Shown here in pieces: positions 13,215-24,463 of a stretch of DNA of 64,000 nucleotides. Every line of letters starts with the position of its first letter. The first letter of the stretch is position 1. The DNA lies in assembly GCF_949987515.2 (NCBI RefSeq), contig NC_082694.2:41171951-41235950 (forward strand), written 5' to 3'. The notes beneath the pieces were generated by a model. That model worked only from the letters and a program-made list of their open reading frames with translations. It was not told the origin of the DNA and made no database searches. A program made the position numbers and the translations under genes. This stretch comes from Delphinus delphis. Lineage: Eukaryota; Chordata; Mammalia; Artiodactyla; Delphinidae.

Positions 13215-13600
13215 TTCTAGAAAATGGCCAAATATAAACTAAATATACAAAAATGAATCCTTTTCTTCTATAACAGAAAAAAAACAGAAAAAAAAAAAAG
13301 ATAGGTTTTTCGAAGTGCAACAACAACATGGAATTCTCCCCAGCGAAAACTGTAATTAAAAACAAATACTCAGGAACTGAAGACTACTACAGCTCTTCAC
13401 TGAAAATCATAAAAGAATACACAAATAGGCCTTTTGTGTCTCAGGTATAGAAGACTGAATTTTGTAAGGGTGTCAGTTCTTCTCTATTTCACAGGTTTAG
13501 TGTTATTACAAATAAAATCTCTGCATTTTTTCTAACTTGCCAAAGTGATTTTAGAATTCAGTTTAAGAAGCAATGTAGGACCTTCTCTAGACTTATGCTG
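13215..13600 (+). pseudogene. L1 ORF2 reverse-transcriptase-region fossil, sense
   Basis: The segment aaactaaatatacaaaaatg at 13237-13256 and the downstream blocks (cactgaaaatcataaaagaa; ggaattctccccagcg; gattttagaattcagtttaa) follow the order of the 3' half of mammalian L1 ORF2, with deletions and transpositions of small pieces. The frame is broken by several stops. Confidence 0.65.
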
Positions 13601-13904
13601 TGTGTCTGGTGAGGGCAGAGACACATCTATCTTGCTGCCTAGCAGCCCTAGCCCAGAGGAGAAACCCCATAAATATTGATGGAGTGAAAAGTAGCTAAGA
13701 AAATTTTGAAAAATATTCTAATTAATGTTCGTAACTAAATGAAACTAATGTTTCTAACATTCTAACTAGTAAGTGAAAACTTGCTTCAATAAAGGTTAGC
13801 ATCTTTGATACAGAAAAAAATCCAAGTTGATAAGAGGAATACAAAAAGTTTTGATGGTTCCAAGGAAACTGAAATAAAAATAATTCATTTACGGGAATAG
13901 TCAT
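13601..13904 (+). other. Probable further L1 remnant
   Basis: A-rich sequence lying between two L1 pieces of the same orientation. No specific match is clear, so assignment rests on context. Confidence 0.35.
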
Positions 13905-14345
13905 TCAAGGGTTATTAATAATAGTAAAAAATGTGTCTCTACCTAATGATAATAGAGCAGTAAAATTAATTATATCATGGCCAAATAAAGAATAATATAC
14001 AGCCTTTTAATATACTATTGAATATTTAATGCCTTTTTTTCAGTTCATTCTTTCTATAAATGTTTATCATGTAATGGTAAAAGAAAAAGCAAAATATAAG
14101 TATAAACAAATCAAGGCCTGAGTTAAAAAAAGATATATATATATACATATACAGAGAGAGAGAGAGAGAGAGAGAAATATCTGAGAAGCATTTAAAAAAA
14201 TATAGGAAAGAAATATATTGAAACATCAACCATTATATCTGGGTTGTAGAATTACCCATTTATTTTCTTATTTATATCTTTTTAGATTTTCTATATTGTC
14301 TGTAATGAGTTTACTGAGTCTTAGAATGAGAAAATAATCCTCTAA
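13905..14345 (+). pseudogene. L1 3' end (ORF2 tail and 3' UTR) fossil, sense
   Basis: 13925-14015 resembles the L1 ORF2 end region around ggttaaataaattatggtac and the following cagcc..ttt block. 14225-14345 resembles an old L1 3' UTR (atctgggttgtagaattacc, ctatattgtctgtaatgag, ending in an A-rich tail). It is interrupted by a TA/GA simple repeat. Together with the fragments upstream it represents one L1 about 3 kb long. Confidence 0.65.
14132..14175. repeat. (TA)n then (AG)n microsatellite
   Basis: Alternating at from 14132 to about 14150 followed by an uninterrupted (AG) array at 14153-14175, inside the L1 fossil. Confidence 0.95.
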
Positions 14346-15549
14346 AGACTAGTTTATTCAAGGTAATAGAGCCAGATTACTAAAAGTAAAATAAATCTGG
14401 CCTTACTTTCTATTTTGGTGTCTCCAAATTTCAGGGGATGTCAATTTCCATATGCTGTCAAATTCTAAGGAAAATCTGATATTCAATCTGTGGAACCAAA
14501 ATAGGAACCTTCTCCAAAAGTAATGTTTTCTACAGTCTCTCTTATACTCTTCACCTGAGACTCAAAACATGAAGTTGAAAATATCTGTGTTTTTCAAAAA
14601 TGTCAGCAGTTTAAGATCATTTTTTAAAACACTCTTCCTCTCTCAATACTTTTGCAGAGGATATAAGAAAGAAAGTTTTGATCGAGATAAAAAGGAGAAA
14701 AATGTCCAGGAAACACACAGAGATATTAAAAAAAACAATAGTAATCAAACAACTTCTCAACAGCAGGATTATCAAAACAATAAAAACCCTCATTAGCAAT
14801 ACAATGTTTAGAAAATACAGTATATTTTTAATGCCATTGATGCCCCCTAATATTTAAACCAAAACAAAACAATAACAACAAAGATATCTAAGAATTACAG
14901 CAGAGGCTTCTCACTGGTGTTCACTGACTGGAACACCATACCCTGCCAATGAGACTTGAACTAAAGACAATCTCACCAACTAAATTGAATCACCTTTGGA
15001 AAATACCAGTGTGTAAGAAGAGGAACGAACAAAGCAGGTTTCCACTTGTTTCTGGAATTTTTAGCAAGAGAATAAATGACTTGGATTACATATTCTAAAC
15101 CCTTAGGAGAAAAGGGAATCAGGTGTCAATAGTCCCAATAAAGGATTGGTAACCTTTAATGAGATTTTGGTCATGTATGTAGAACTATATCCTCATTTCA
15201 ACACTTGTTGACGAGTCGATGCCGATGAGTTCATTTTAGGGATATATAACTTAACAAGTTGTCAGGTTTAAAATAGAAGCATGAATCTTACTCATGAGTC
15301 TCCATTTTTAATGGGTAAGAGATGTAGTGGCTTTCGAAGCTTCAGGATACAAAAGCCTGGACCAATGCTCTTAGGGACTGACTCTCTTGGTACACACTCA
15401 CAGACACAGGAATTGCCCTGGCCACCACCCCAATGGGATGGTCTACAATGGGAAATCTAATTTTCACCCAGCAGAGCTCTGCAGGTGCGGAAACACTTAA
15501 ACAATTTAAAGCCAAGATTAACATCAGTACTTTTAAAAAACTAACTTAC
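14346..15549. other. Unassigned sequence
   Basis: No recognisable repeat or gene. A stretch near 15200-15235 (gttgacgagtcgatgccgat) is relatively CpG-rich for the window, with no other distinguishing feature. Confidence 0.45.
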
Positions 15550-15780
15550 CGAGTTATACAGTGCACTTAGAGCTCGCCATTACATGATTTAATGTGATTC
15601 TCACAACTGCTCTGACACATGAGCAGGAAAGGCATTATTCCCATTTTGCAGTTGTGATCACCAGGGCTCAGAGGCATCAGCAGTTTATAAGATCTTACAG
15701 CTCAGACCATGGGCAGGCCTAGAACCTGGGCCTTGGGAGGCCTTTTCTAGTGTTCCTTCCATTCAACCATGTGGGTTTTC
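15550..15780 (-). mobile_element. MIR SINE, antisense
   Basis: Follows the reverse complement of MIR: atgtgattctcacaactgct, then cattattcccattttgcag, gctcagaggcatcagcag, and cctagaacctgggcc. Decay is typical of an old mammalian-wide element. Confidence 0.85.
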
Positions 15781-16537
15781 AAGGAAACAAGTTTCCAAAT
15801 AAGGCCCTTCCTACTCTCCCTTGGGCAACTTTAATAAACTCAGTGTAAAACAAACAACAAATTGGCTGTTCCCAAGCAGATGGTGTTGCTCAGCTGTGGT
15901 TAAGCCAGGAGGCCTCCAACATGCCCAGCTTTCACAGACATTACTTACTTACTATTTTCTCATGCTGGTGAAGGCAGACAGTTCACATGCAGAGTCCTGT
16001 TATCATAGCACGGCCACAGTCCTGCTCATTGCCCTCAAGGATCAGGCCAGCTCACATGGAGAAGAGGAGGGTATAGGCCAGGGCCAGGGACACAGTGGTG
16101 CCCGCAAGTCCTGCCCCAAAGGCAAACTCCCAAATCCAGACAGGATGGAAAAAGGCAATGGGGGGGGCCAACACCCACTGGTGGGTGGAAAATAGGTTAC
16201 AGCTGTGCCACAAGGTAATAATGGCTATCAAATTTTGTAAAAATACAAAATTTTTATTTGGAACTTTTATGAACATTCAATATTTAATATTTTCCCCAAT
16301 ACTGGGTTTTCTTTTCCTTACTGGAATTAAAGAAAAAAAGAAAATGTACTTAGTTTCTTATTCGCCAAGCATCGTACAGACTTCTCCAAATTCCTTTCAA
16401 TATACCCTGATACCATGCAAATATTATTATATTTTCTATATTGTGAGGTGAAAAAATCTGGAAAGCATTGGCCTCGAGGCTGTTCATCAGTCCTCATGAA
16501 GGTGGAAAATTCAGTGGAGGAACCGGGGGGATTGGCG
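15781..16537. other. Unassigned sequence
   Basis: Carries open frames of 124 and 118 codons on the plus strand (15821-16195 and 16095-16451) that overlap each other in different frames and resemble nothing known to me. A short AT hairpin sits at 16230-16253. Confidence 0.45.
16230..16253. repeat. Perfect AT-rich hairpin
   Basis: Arms aaattttgta (16230-16239) and tacaaaattt (16244-16253) are exact inverted repeats with a 4-nt loop. Confidence 0.9.
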
Positions 16538-16975
16538 ACATTCATTCATTTATTAAATGATTAAATCATATTTAGGGAGCACCTGTTATATGTCAGGCAC
16601 AGTTTTAGGTGCTGAGACACAACAAAGAACGAGACAAAGCACTTAATCTCACGGAGCTTAAATTTTAAATAAAGGAAACAGGGCAGTGAAAACACACACA
16701 AGTAATGTCGGGTAGCTGTAAGCACCAAGAATGAAAATACAGTACAAAAGGATCAGAGGTGAAAGAGTGGCGACCAGGGGTGCTATGTGAGATGGGGTCA
16801 ATGGGGAGAGACTGAAGGAGGCTGGCAGGGAGTAAGTATGTGCAGGCAGTAGGAGTAGAATACTCATTGTCTCTGAGAGGGGGTTTTCTTGGTTGTTCAA
16901 AGAACAGCAAAGAGGCCAGGGAAGCTAGAGCTGAGAGAACAAGGGAGAATGTGTAGGGCATAAAATCAGATTATA
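16538..16975 (-). mobile_element. L2-type LINE 3' fragment, antisense
   Basis: Begins with the reverse complement of the L2 tail (cattcatttattaaatgatt; gagcacctgttatatgtcag; ggtgctgagacacaacaaag) and continues with the ccagg..aaagaacagcaaagaggcc block, as in the antisense L2/L1ME-like consensus. This explains the overlapping minus-strand frames here. Confidence 0.7.
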
Positions 16976-17039
16976 GGAGACCCAAACAGTTAGTATCCAA
17001 AGAAGTTGTAATAAGGCCCTAAGGAGCAAGCTAAGCCAG

Positions 17040-17570
17040 ATAACTTCCGGTACAGCCCAGGAGTCACAGCAATACACGAGCACCCCTGTACCCCGCCTTA
17101 GACAGGTCTTGGTCTCTTTCCCCCAACGGTGACAGCATCCGCCAATAAGCCCTTCCGAGTCCATTCATCGCCCATACAACCATATCCACCGGGGTGACTG
17201 CCACACCTCCAGTGGCTCCCCAGAGATAAACCCAGGAGAATAAAATCTCCACACCTACGGGCCCATGGCAATATGAAGCCATCCCATGCTCCGAACCTGC
17301 TCTGTTCCATTCTTGTGCATGCTCAACTCTAAAGACAGACACTAGTTTATCTGCAATTTCCAACCAGGCTATGCCCTGTCAAGCCTTCTGACACACCAGT
17401 TCTCTCTGCTGTGATGCCTTCTCTCCACCTAGCCTGAGCCCTGCTCGTAGCTGTCTTCAGAATTCCTATTCATTCCTCACGCCCCACTTAAATATAACTC
17501 CTCTGAGAAGCCTCCGCCCACCACTCCTGAAAAATTAGTTCCTCTTAGCACGTACCTACTCACCTACTCT
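17040..17570 (+). mobile_element. L2-type LINE fragment, sense
   Basis: cctccagtggctccccagag followed by aggagaataaaatctccac and cccatggcaatatgaagcc follows the L2 sense order (caatggcttccc, then aataaaatccaaactcc, then the gcctac..ggccc block). 17395-17545 continues with the L2 block ending in acttaaatataactcctctgagaagcc. The 99-codon minus-strand frame here is therefore incidental. Confidence 0.6.
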
Positions 17571-18125
17571 CATTCTAGTCTCTTCATCCAATTTCTATAA
17601 ATGGCCAAGCATGTGCCAGAATCCTGGGACTAAAGCATGAAGATGAATAAAATATAGTTGTATTCTGGAAGGATTTGTACTCTAGTCAGAGACAGATCAA
17701 AATAATTTTATATTACATTATTATTACATAAAATGCTGCAACATGAAGTGCTCTGGGAAGATAAACTTTCTTTTTCTTTTCTGCTGGGGGGGGACCAGGT
17801 TGTCAGGAAAAGCATCAGAGGAGGGACATTTGAGTTGGACCCAGAGGATGAATGGAGACTCACTATGTGAATGAGACAAGGGCAAGACACGCCCCAGGAG
17901 GAAGCAGCAAGAGGACAGGGGAGGTGAAGTGAAGGTGCCTGGCATCTTCAGGGGGGGAGTGAGCAGTACAGGATGGCTGAGCTCCGCTGCAGGGTAGAAA
18001 GGCAGGTGGCAACAGGTTCTGAAGGGCCAAGAATTACTTACTAGGCTTGAAACCAGGAAGTGACACTATGAGATGAGAGTTTTAAAAGAAAAAGAACTCT
18101 GATGTGGCAATGCGTAAGATGAGGT
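17571..18125 (-). mobile_element. L2-type LINE fragment, antisense
   Basis: atgtgccagaatcctgggac, ggatttgtactctagtcagag, and gaggagggacatttgagttgg match in order the antisense L2/L1ME-like consensus (gtgccaggcac, agcttacattctagt, gaggaggtgacatttgagc). A G9 run lies at 17787-17795. Confidence 0.65.
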
Positions 18126-18214
18126 GAAGCACGGACGCAAATTGTACTGAAATTAAGCTAAAGCTTTTTGTATTTCATTTTGTTTTGTTTTATTGATCCA
18201 GTAGAATTCCCAAG

Positions 18215-18310
18215 AGCCATCATAGTGTTTCTCTGTATATAATAGTCATTCAACGTTTGTTAAATGTCACGAGTGAATGAATGAATGAATAAATGAATGA
18301 ATACATACAT
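18215..18310 (+). mobile_element. L2 3' terminus with (TGAA)n tail
   Basis: tagtcattcaacgtttgtta followed by gagtgaatgaatgaatgaa matches the L2 3' end (tgctcaataaatgtttgttgaatgaatga). The TGAA repeats are the natural L2 tail and are expanded here. Confidence 0.8.
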
Positions 18311-18629
18311 TCATGGGGATGGGGAACTCTTTTTTTTTAATTTGAAGAAAATCTAATCCAGGAGTCAAGTTTCTTGAAATTGTGATGTCGAGATTACGTT
18401 GAAATAATTTATCTCACCTCATTATGGAATCAGGTGTTTCACATAAATGGTTACTAGTTTTTCAAAAGAGCTTAAGTATTCATTTCCTAACACCAAAAAA
18501 GTGTTTTTAAGTTCCAATCGAGTTCTTTCAAGGCACATTTTTTCCCTTCAAGTAGAAGCCATAGAACTGAATTTATTTTTTTTTCTTAGAAAATTCAAGC
18601 TCATGGAAATCCACTGCAGCACACTGAGG

Positions 18630-18840
18630 CGGCATGGTAAAGCAGAATGACATCAGATTCTGGTAAAATTTCTGGTACTGCCCCTTATGAGCTGTAGTGG
18701 TTTTGATAATTTACAACCTCAGCTTGCATTTGCTCATCTATAAAATGGGAACATTGATACCTAAATTGTGGAATTAAGCTAGCTGCTGTATGAAAAAGCA
18801 CCTGACACACAGGAGGTGCTCCAGAGGCTATATTTACCAA
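18630..18840 (+). mobile_element. MIR SINE, sense
   Basis: ggcatggtaaagcagaatga, a block equivalent to ctctgccacttactagctgtg, then catttgctcatctataaaat and gggaacattgatacc, and finally acacacaggaggtgctc follow the MIR order from 5' to 3'. Confidence 0.9.
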
Positions 18841-20489
18841 CATTAATGCAGCTATGAATTTTTCAGCATTATATTTTCCCCAAATATCAGGCTATCAGCT
18901 ATCATTTCTGATGTCATTTGTCTGCATCTAACAGATGCTTCTTTCCTCAATTCTCTTTCTAATAAGCTATTTCTAATTTTCTCTAGTTATTACCAGATAA
19001 TGTATGCCCCTTCATAAGCATGGATAAAGCCACAAGTGTCTGAATGAAGGAAGGGACCAAGAAGATCAGAGTTCGGGTGAAAAGGTTTCGTGAAAGCCAA
19101 CTGGAAAGCTCAGAAGCCTAGCTTGTCTACTTCCCAATTCTGAATTGTGTCCTAAATTGTTAATAACAACAGTAGCCTATCATCCCCACAATACCTGAGA
19201 TGCAATTATGTAGAAAGTAGAAAGCCACAAAGCTAGATTGTTTGCAGCACAATATCCCTTGACAAAGGTACAAAGGGTTCGAGGCAAAAAAAAATAATTC
19301 ATTAACAATTTAAAATGAAAACAGAAAGTTGACATGAGAAACTAGAAGGAAGAACAAAGGCCCTAGATTACCATAAAAGACTTCAATCACTGTCTAGGTA
19401 AAGGAGAAATAGAGTTTATTGGAAGTCATTTAGTGACTACTTATGGAATTACAATAAAGGTGACAAAAATCCCAGAATTTGTAAGGCAAATGTAAATATA
19501 AATATAAATCAATTACTGGCTTATTATTTCATTAAATTGAAGATGGAAAGGACCAATTCTTGAGTCACAGCGTTTGCCTCCTGGGGTCCTAGATAGCTTT
19601 CCCTGTCAAATTGAAATAAAAAAGATAAACAAACATGAGAAATTAAGAATGTCAAAGTATATGAAGGGAAAAGGAAAGAAAGGGGGAAATGATGTTTCAC
19701 AATTATTATCCAGGCTAAGAGAAACAAAATTACTTGATCATAAAGTCAGGATAATCTGGTTTTCTTTATGAGTTCCCATTTTATTAATGAAAGCAAGGTA
19801 ACACCTTATTGTACCCGGGTGAATTAAAATGCCTGTTTGAAGAAGCAATCCTCCATAGGGGTCTTTAATAGAATCTGTGAATGGTTCTAGAGCCAGATAA
19901 TTTAGCTGTAAAAAGGCAATATTAATATTAACCTCTCCGTGTGCACAGACCTACCTTGAGGGGCACAGGGACAGGGAAACGTTAACAGAATGAACCAGGC
20001 ACATCATTTCTTTTTTTAAAAAAAATACCTGAACTCTTTCAGGGGCAAAAATTGGATAAATCTCTTCTACAAAACTGCTTGCAATATTCACTGTTATCCC
20101 TTCACGCCTCTTCTCCAAACAACACTGACCAGCAATTCCGTGCCTACTGTGCTGCTCACATTATTTTCTGACTTTGTATTCAGGGCATGTGACTTGCAAG
20201 AAGTCTAATAGAAAACCATTTAATCAAAATAAACAGAATAGAAAACGAACTTCCAAATGCAGAACAGTCTCAACAGGAGCCATGAAAACACATTTCCAAA
20301 TTAGAGGCAGGTGCTCAGTGGGGCCCTCCCCCGGTGACGATGAATTAACAAAATAAAGAGAGATAAATCAAGGGAAGAGGCAAATGTACTTTAATTGAGC
20401 AACGGGTCAGTTGGTGAGAAATATAGGTATTAACAAATGGCTTTTCTCTTGGCTCTAGACTTTTAGATAGTTTTTTGTGGAAATGCCAA
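18841..20489. other. Unassigned sequence
   Basis: About 1.6 kb without a recognised repeat. ORFs are at most 67 codons in the body, and a 103-codon minus-strand frame overlaps the right edge without resemblance to a known protein. Confidence 0.45.
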
Positions 20490-21125
20490 CACAGTTCACT
20501 CTCTCTCGTTCTAACTCCCATCACCAATGCCATCTTTGCTCTGATCACCACCTTCCTGATTATTGCAAACCTCCTAGTGTTGCTGTCTCCAAACTCTTCT
20601 GATCCATTCTTGGTAGCCCAGACAGATTCCTCCCCCTGATTACCCACTCTGTTCACGTCACTCCGCTACCCAACTGCTCACCATTATTTACTGAACTCCT
20701 AGTCGAACTTCCATTAGCTGCTATATATATATATGACCTTACATCATAAGAACTCTACATTTCCAGCCTTCTAACTCATTAATACTCAAACATGGGTTTC
20801 TCTAAATTGTGTGATTTGCTATTCCTCAAGTGTCTCCATGCTCTTCATACATGCTCTTCTCCATGCTCTCCAGTTACATTTTCCCAACCCTTAGGTTTTC
20901 TCCTTTATCCCCGTCTCCACATATTAAAAGCCTACTAGTTCTTCAAGTCCTAATTCAAATGCCACCCCTTCCTTGATGCTGCCCCCTAATTATTCCACAA
21001 AGAAGTAGGCTTTCCTAACTCCCGTAGCTTTTTTGATACTTATCAAATTTCACCTTGTGTTATAATTATTTATAAATATATTCTATTTCCTTTCCCCCGC
21101 CTTACTAAGATAAGTCCTTGGAAGA
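20490..21125 (+). mobile_element. L2 LINE 3' region, sense
   Basis: ttcttcaagtcctaattcaa, atgccaccccttccttgatg and tacttatcaaatttcacctt follow the L2 sense consensus (caagacccagctcaaatgtcacctcc, gcacttatcacac). A short (TA)7 tract sits at about 20722-20735. Confidence 0.75.
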
Positions 21126-21400
21126 TGCAGTTTAGCCTAGCTGGAAGAAAAAAAAAAAAAAAAAGCAGGCTTTTCAGTCCAACAAAGCTGAGTGTGATAC
21201 CAAGATCTTTTACCAAGTAGCTGTACAAACTTAAGGAAGGAATTGGCTTTGCTAAATTGTTTGCTCAACTGTAAAACTGGTGATAATTATGCCTGCCTTA
21301 ATTCATGCTATGAGAATGAATAACATTGTATGTAGTGTTAGCACAATGAGAGGCATATACTAAGTGCTTAATAAATGATAGCTATGGTTACTACTGAAAG
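21126..21400 (+). mobile_element. MIR SINE, sense, with expanded A17 run
   Basis: gcagtttagcctagctggaag, then after a run of A (about 21148-21164) gcaggcttttcagtccaac; later tttgctcaactgtaaaactgg, tgataattatgcctgcc, and aagtgcttaataaatgatag. This is the full MIR order. The A-run inside the head has no SINE body attached and looks like local slippage. Confidence 0.9.
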
Positions 21401-21404
21401 TGGA

Positions 21405-21520
21405 CACTGTTTATTATCAATCTTTGTATTTGACAGAGCAATTAGTGTGTCTTGCATATGCTAGATATTCAACAAATGTGTGTTGAATGAAAGAGTGAAT
21501 GAATGAGTGAATAACTCAAA
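21405..21520 (+). mobile_element. L2 3' terminus, sense
   Basis: tagatattcaacaaatgtgtgt followed by tgaatgaaagagtgaatgaa matches the L2 3' end and its TGAA tail. It follows the MIR directly. Confidence 0.75.
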
Positions 21521-22044
21521 GATTATTTCTGATCTCAGTGAAGACTCTCAAAAGTTAGCAGAGAAGCCTAACCAGAGGTGGAAGATGGTTACCACATTCT
21601 TTTCCTCTGAAAACATTACCAGGACCGTCTTTAAACTAGACGAAGACAAACTAGCGACTAGAATATCCAGTCCAATAAAGTAAAATCGAGGTTCTGAATA
21701 ATCTAGAAGAACAATCCATCCAAAACCATTTAAAGTTGGTGTCACAATGTGGTTTTGGTATTTGTGTTGAATTGGGGAACAATTTATTTTAGAATTTACA
21801 AGCGAGATAACTGTTCCATATGACTCTCAGCTTATAACTTCTTCTTCCTTTCTTCCCAGGAGGAACCTCCCCTCCCCAGACGATGAAACAAGGCACTTGC
21901 TTAAAAGGAGTTTATTTTTTGCTTTGGATATTTACTTGGCTGTATATGTTTCACAACTTCTCAATGTTGAGGGAAAGGCAATTGTGGCAGATTGCATTTT
22001 CCAGAAGTGACCACAGCAATGTTTGAAGTCCTACAGCCTCTTTC
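21521..22044. other. Unassigned sequence
   Basis: No recognisable repeat or gene. Confidence 0.45.
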
Positions 22045-22445
22045 AGAATCTTCTTGCTCCCCGTGAAGAGATGGAGTCTGTTTCCGCTTCCCTTGAACTT
22101 ATGAGGCTCATGGTTGCTCAGACCAGCAGAGTGGAAGAAAGTGATGTGTTATGACTGCCCAACTCAAAAGGGTACAGCTTCTGCCCAGGTCTCTCTCCGC
22201 ATGTTTTGAGGAAGCCCATCCGACACACACCACACAGAGAGGTCACGTGCAGGTGTTCTGGTCAATAGCCCCAGCTAAGTTTCAGCCTGCAGTCACCATC
22301 AACTGCTAGACATATAGAGGGGAGACAAGCTGTCCCCACTGTGCCCTGACTGAATCTCTGACCCACACAATCAATAAGCCTAATAAATAACTGTTTTATG
22401 CCAGTAAATTGGGGGATGATTTGTTATGCAGCCATAGTAACTGGA
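22045..22445 (+). mobile_element. MaLR-like LTR (ancient retrotransposon LTR), sense
   Basis: gtgaagagatggagtctgtt near the start, then a degraded middle with gaggaagcccatccgac, and a 3' end of the form aataaataactgttttatgcc, agtaaattgggggatgattt, gttatgcagccatagtaact. This is the characteristic 3' end of mammalian ERVL-MaLR-type LTRs. No internal genes are present. The exact subfamily is uncertain. Confidence 0.65.
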
Positions 22446-23014
22446 ACGGTAATTAGGTATCTTGTTGTTTTCTAAGTGTCCAGCTGGATTGTAGGTTTCA
22501 CGAGTAGGGGGAAAATGAAAGGAAACAATAGATGAGGTGAACAAGTTATTTTAAACACTTAGTGAGATTGATTAGCATGTCAAAAATGTGGCAAGTCCAT
22601 CCTTAGACAGTTAAAAGTTAGCTGTAAAAACCGGAGAAATAAATGAGGTGTTGCTCTACACATACACGTATAGGAAGCCAGAAAGAGACAAAAGACAACA
22701 GCAACCAATCCAGTAAACCAGCAACATGCAGAGTTAGTCCAGTACCATCAATAATATAGCAACTGTCAAAAAAGTCCATTTTTGCTTTTCTGAGAGTTTT
22801 GAAGTGATTTTTGAAATAAAGCTGGATAACCATTAGGGCTTTTCCCACTTTTCTCGTATTTCATTGTCTAGCATGAAGTCTCTTTTTATCATAGCATATG
22901 AGAAATCTTAACTCTTAGCTAAGACCTGAGAATATTAGTGGTACATGTCCAACAAAAAACTGCACACATATCTGGAAGGAACATTAAGGCCTTGTCCTTT
23001 CTCAGTTGCTATTT
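22446..23014. other. Unassigned sequence
   Basis: No recognisable repeat or gene. Confidence 0.45.
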
Positions 23015-23150
23015 TCTGGCCCATAAAATATTATTCCCATTACATAGATCAGACAAGTGAAGGCCAGAGGAATTCAGTATCTTACCAGGTTATACAGTTA
23101 CTAGGAACCAAGGGCTAAAATCCAAGACCACTTTCTTTTCTTGCCAGTTT
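23015..23150 (-). mobile_element. MIR fragment, antisense
   Basis: tattattcccattacataga, acaagtgaaggccagagg, ttaccaggttatacagttac and aaccaagggctaaaatcc follow the reverse-complement MIR order around its central core. Confidence 0.75.
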
Positions 23151-23281
23151 TTCTCTAATGATACTACCTCTCAACAGAAGGATGAGTGATAGTTATACTA
23201 TGTAAACAAGAATGTGAACTTTCTTATTTTTCTAATAAATCAAATAAAATTGATCGATGTGAACTATTTCCTCTTCTCCAG

Positions 23282-23438
23282 GTATATGGACTTCCATCCC
23301 ACAAATTCGCAGCCAGGAAGGCAAAGGGAGGCTGCTATTTCTTTACAAAAAGGCTTGGAGAAGTTAACCCCCTCTGCTTCTCATTCCCCAGGAAAACCGA
23401 TGGAGAAGGTGTCATCCCTGTACAGTTTGTAGAGCAAG
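23282..23438 (+). other. Candidate exon-like segment (unproven)
   Basis: A good splice-acceptor context (tttcctcttctccag ending at 23281) precedes a stretch open in two frames. The possible donor at its end (caag|gttaaa) is weak. The encoded peptide (frame of the 85-codon ORF 23186-23443) is not recognised. It may be chance; the acceptor is the only positive evidence. Confidence 0.15.
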
Positions 23439-23589
23439 GTTAAAATAAGTGGGTTTGGGGGTTTTGTTTTTGTTTTTTTGTCATCTGTCTTCCATGTAAG
23501 TCTTGTCTGTCTACCTTGTTGCTTTGATTAAACAAGAATCTTCTTTTTAGGCTCTGATATATCTAATAGTCTATCTGTTTTCTTGCATT

Positions 23590-23640
23590 CAAAAAAGAAA
23601 GAAGGGAAGGGAAGAGAAAAGAACAGAAGAGAACAGAAAG
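23590..23640. repeat. Purine-rich low-complexity tract
   Basis: About 50 bases of almost pure A/G (aaagaaagaagggaaggg, then gaacagaagagaacag). Confidence 0.9.
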
Positions 23641-24463
23641 TCGTCTATGGTCTCTTGTTTTCCCAAGGCTCCACGAAATTCATTAAGCCCCACTGAAGTT
23701 TTCATTTACTTTTAGACAATATTTCTCCTTGTCTGGGAAGGGAAATACTTGCTGGCTTACTACAGGTTGAATATATACATAAAACCTGTAAATCACAAAG
23801 GATCTAAATACTTGCTATGGTTTATCAATGCTCTAGACTTGAATAGAAAGAAAGCTTTAATGGAAAAAGGGAAAAGAAACCACCATTTCAAGTAAATTAA
23901 AAACAACCTCCAGGCAAAGAACTATACCTGCAAAACAACTTTCCTTCTAGTATGAAATTTAGAATAGAGGAACAGAAGGAGTCCATTTCTAAAAGCAGCG
24001 GCTTCCAATCCGTTCATTTACCACTCACTAAAATTCAAAAGTCGGTTCACTGTCAAATCCAGTCATTATGCTGTAATATTGGGCTTTAACAAATTGAGAT
24101 TTCTTTTATGTATTTGTTCCTCTATGCTGGATAAAAACAGCACCGGGTGAAAAAGCCACTCAGAAACTTAGGGGTAGACAGAATTGCCCAACATAAGCTT
24201 AGATTCTGATGATGTAAATGTGTTTCAAGAAACTTCATTTCTGAGCAAAATCTGTTGAACAATTCCTTAACAATTGAGCAATTACTGAAGTCCCAATACT
24301 CTTTGGATGTGCACCAAGTGAGTGAAAGTTGATTAAGCTGAAATCTGTGGCAGGTTTCCTGGCATGAAGAGAAAAGGGCCCGATGCCCTTGTTAATTAGA
24401 CGACCCACTGTGGGAAGGACCAATGTGGTGCCAAAGCTGTGTGCTACGTTCACGACTTTATTG
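23641..24463. other. Unassigned sequence
   Basis: No recognisable repeat or gene. An 88-codon minus-strand frame (24235-24501) overlaps the longer ORF to the right in another frame. Confidence 0.45.

Noticed and set aside
15821..16451. Plus-strand ORFs of 124 and 118 codons
   Set aside because: They overlap in different frames, resemble no known family, and no transcription or splice signals are visible.
17064..17363. 99-codon minus-strand ORF that looked like a pseudogene fragment
   Set aside because: The DNA aligns by eye with L2-type LINE sequence in sense orientation, which explains it.
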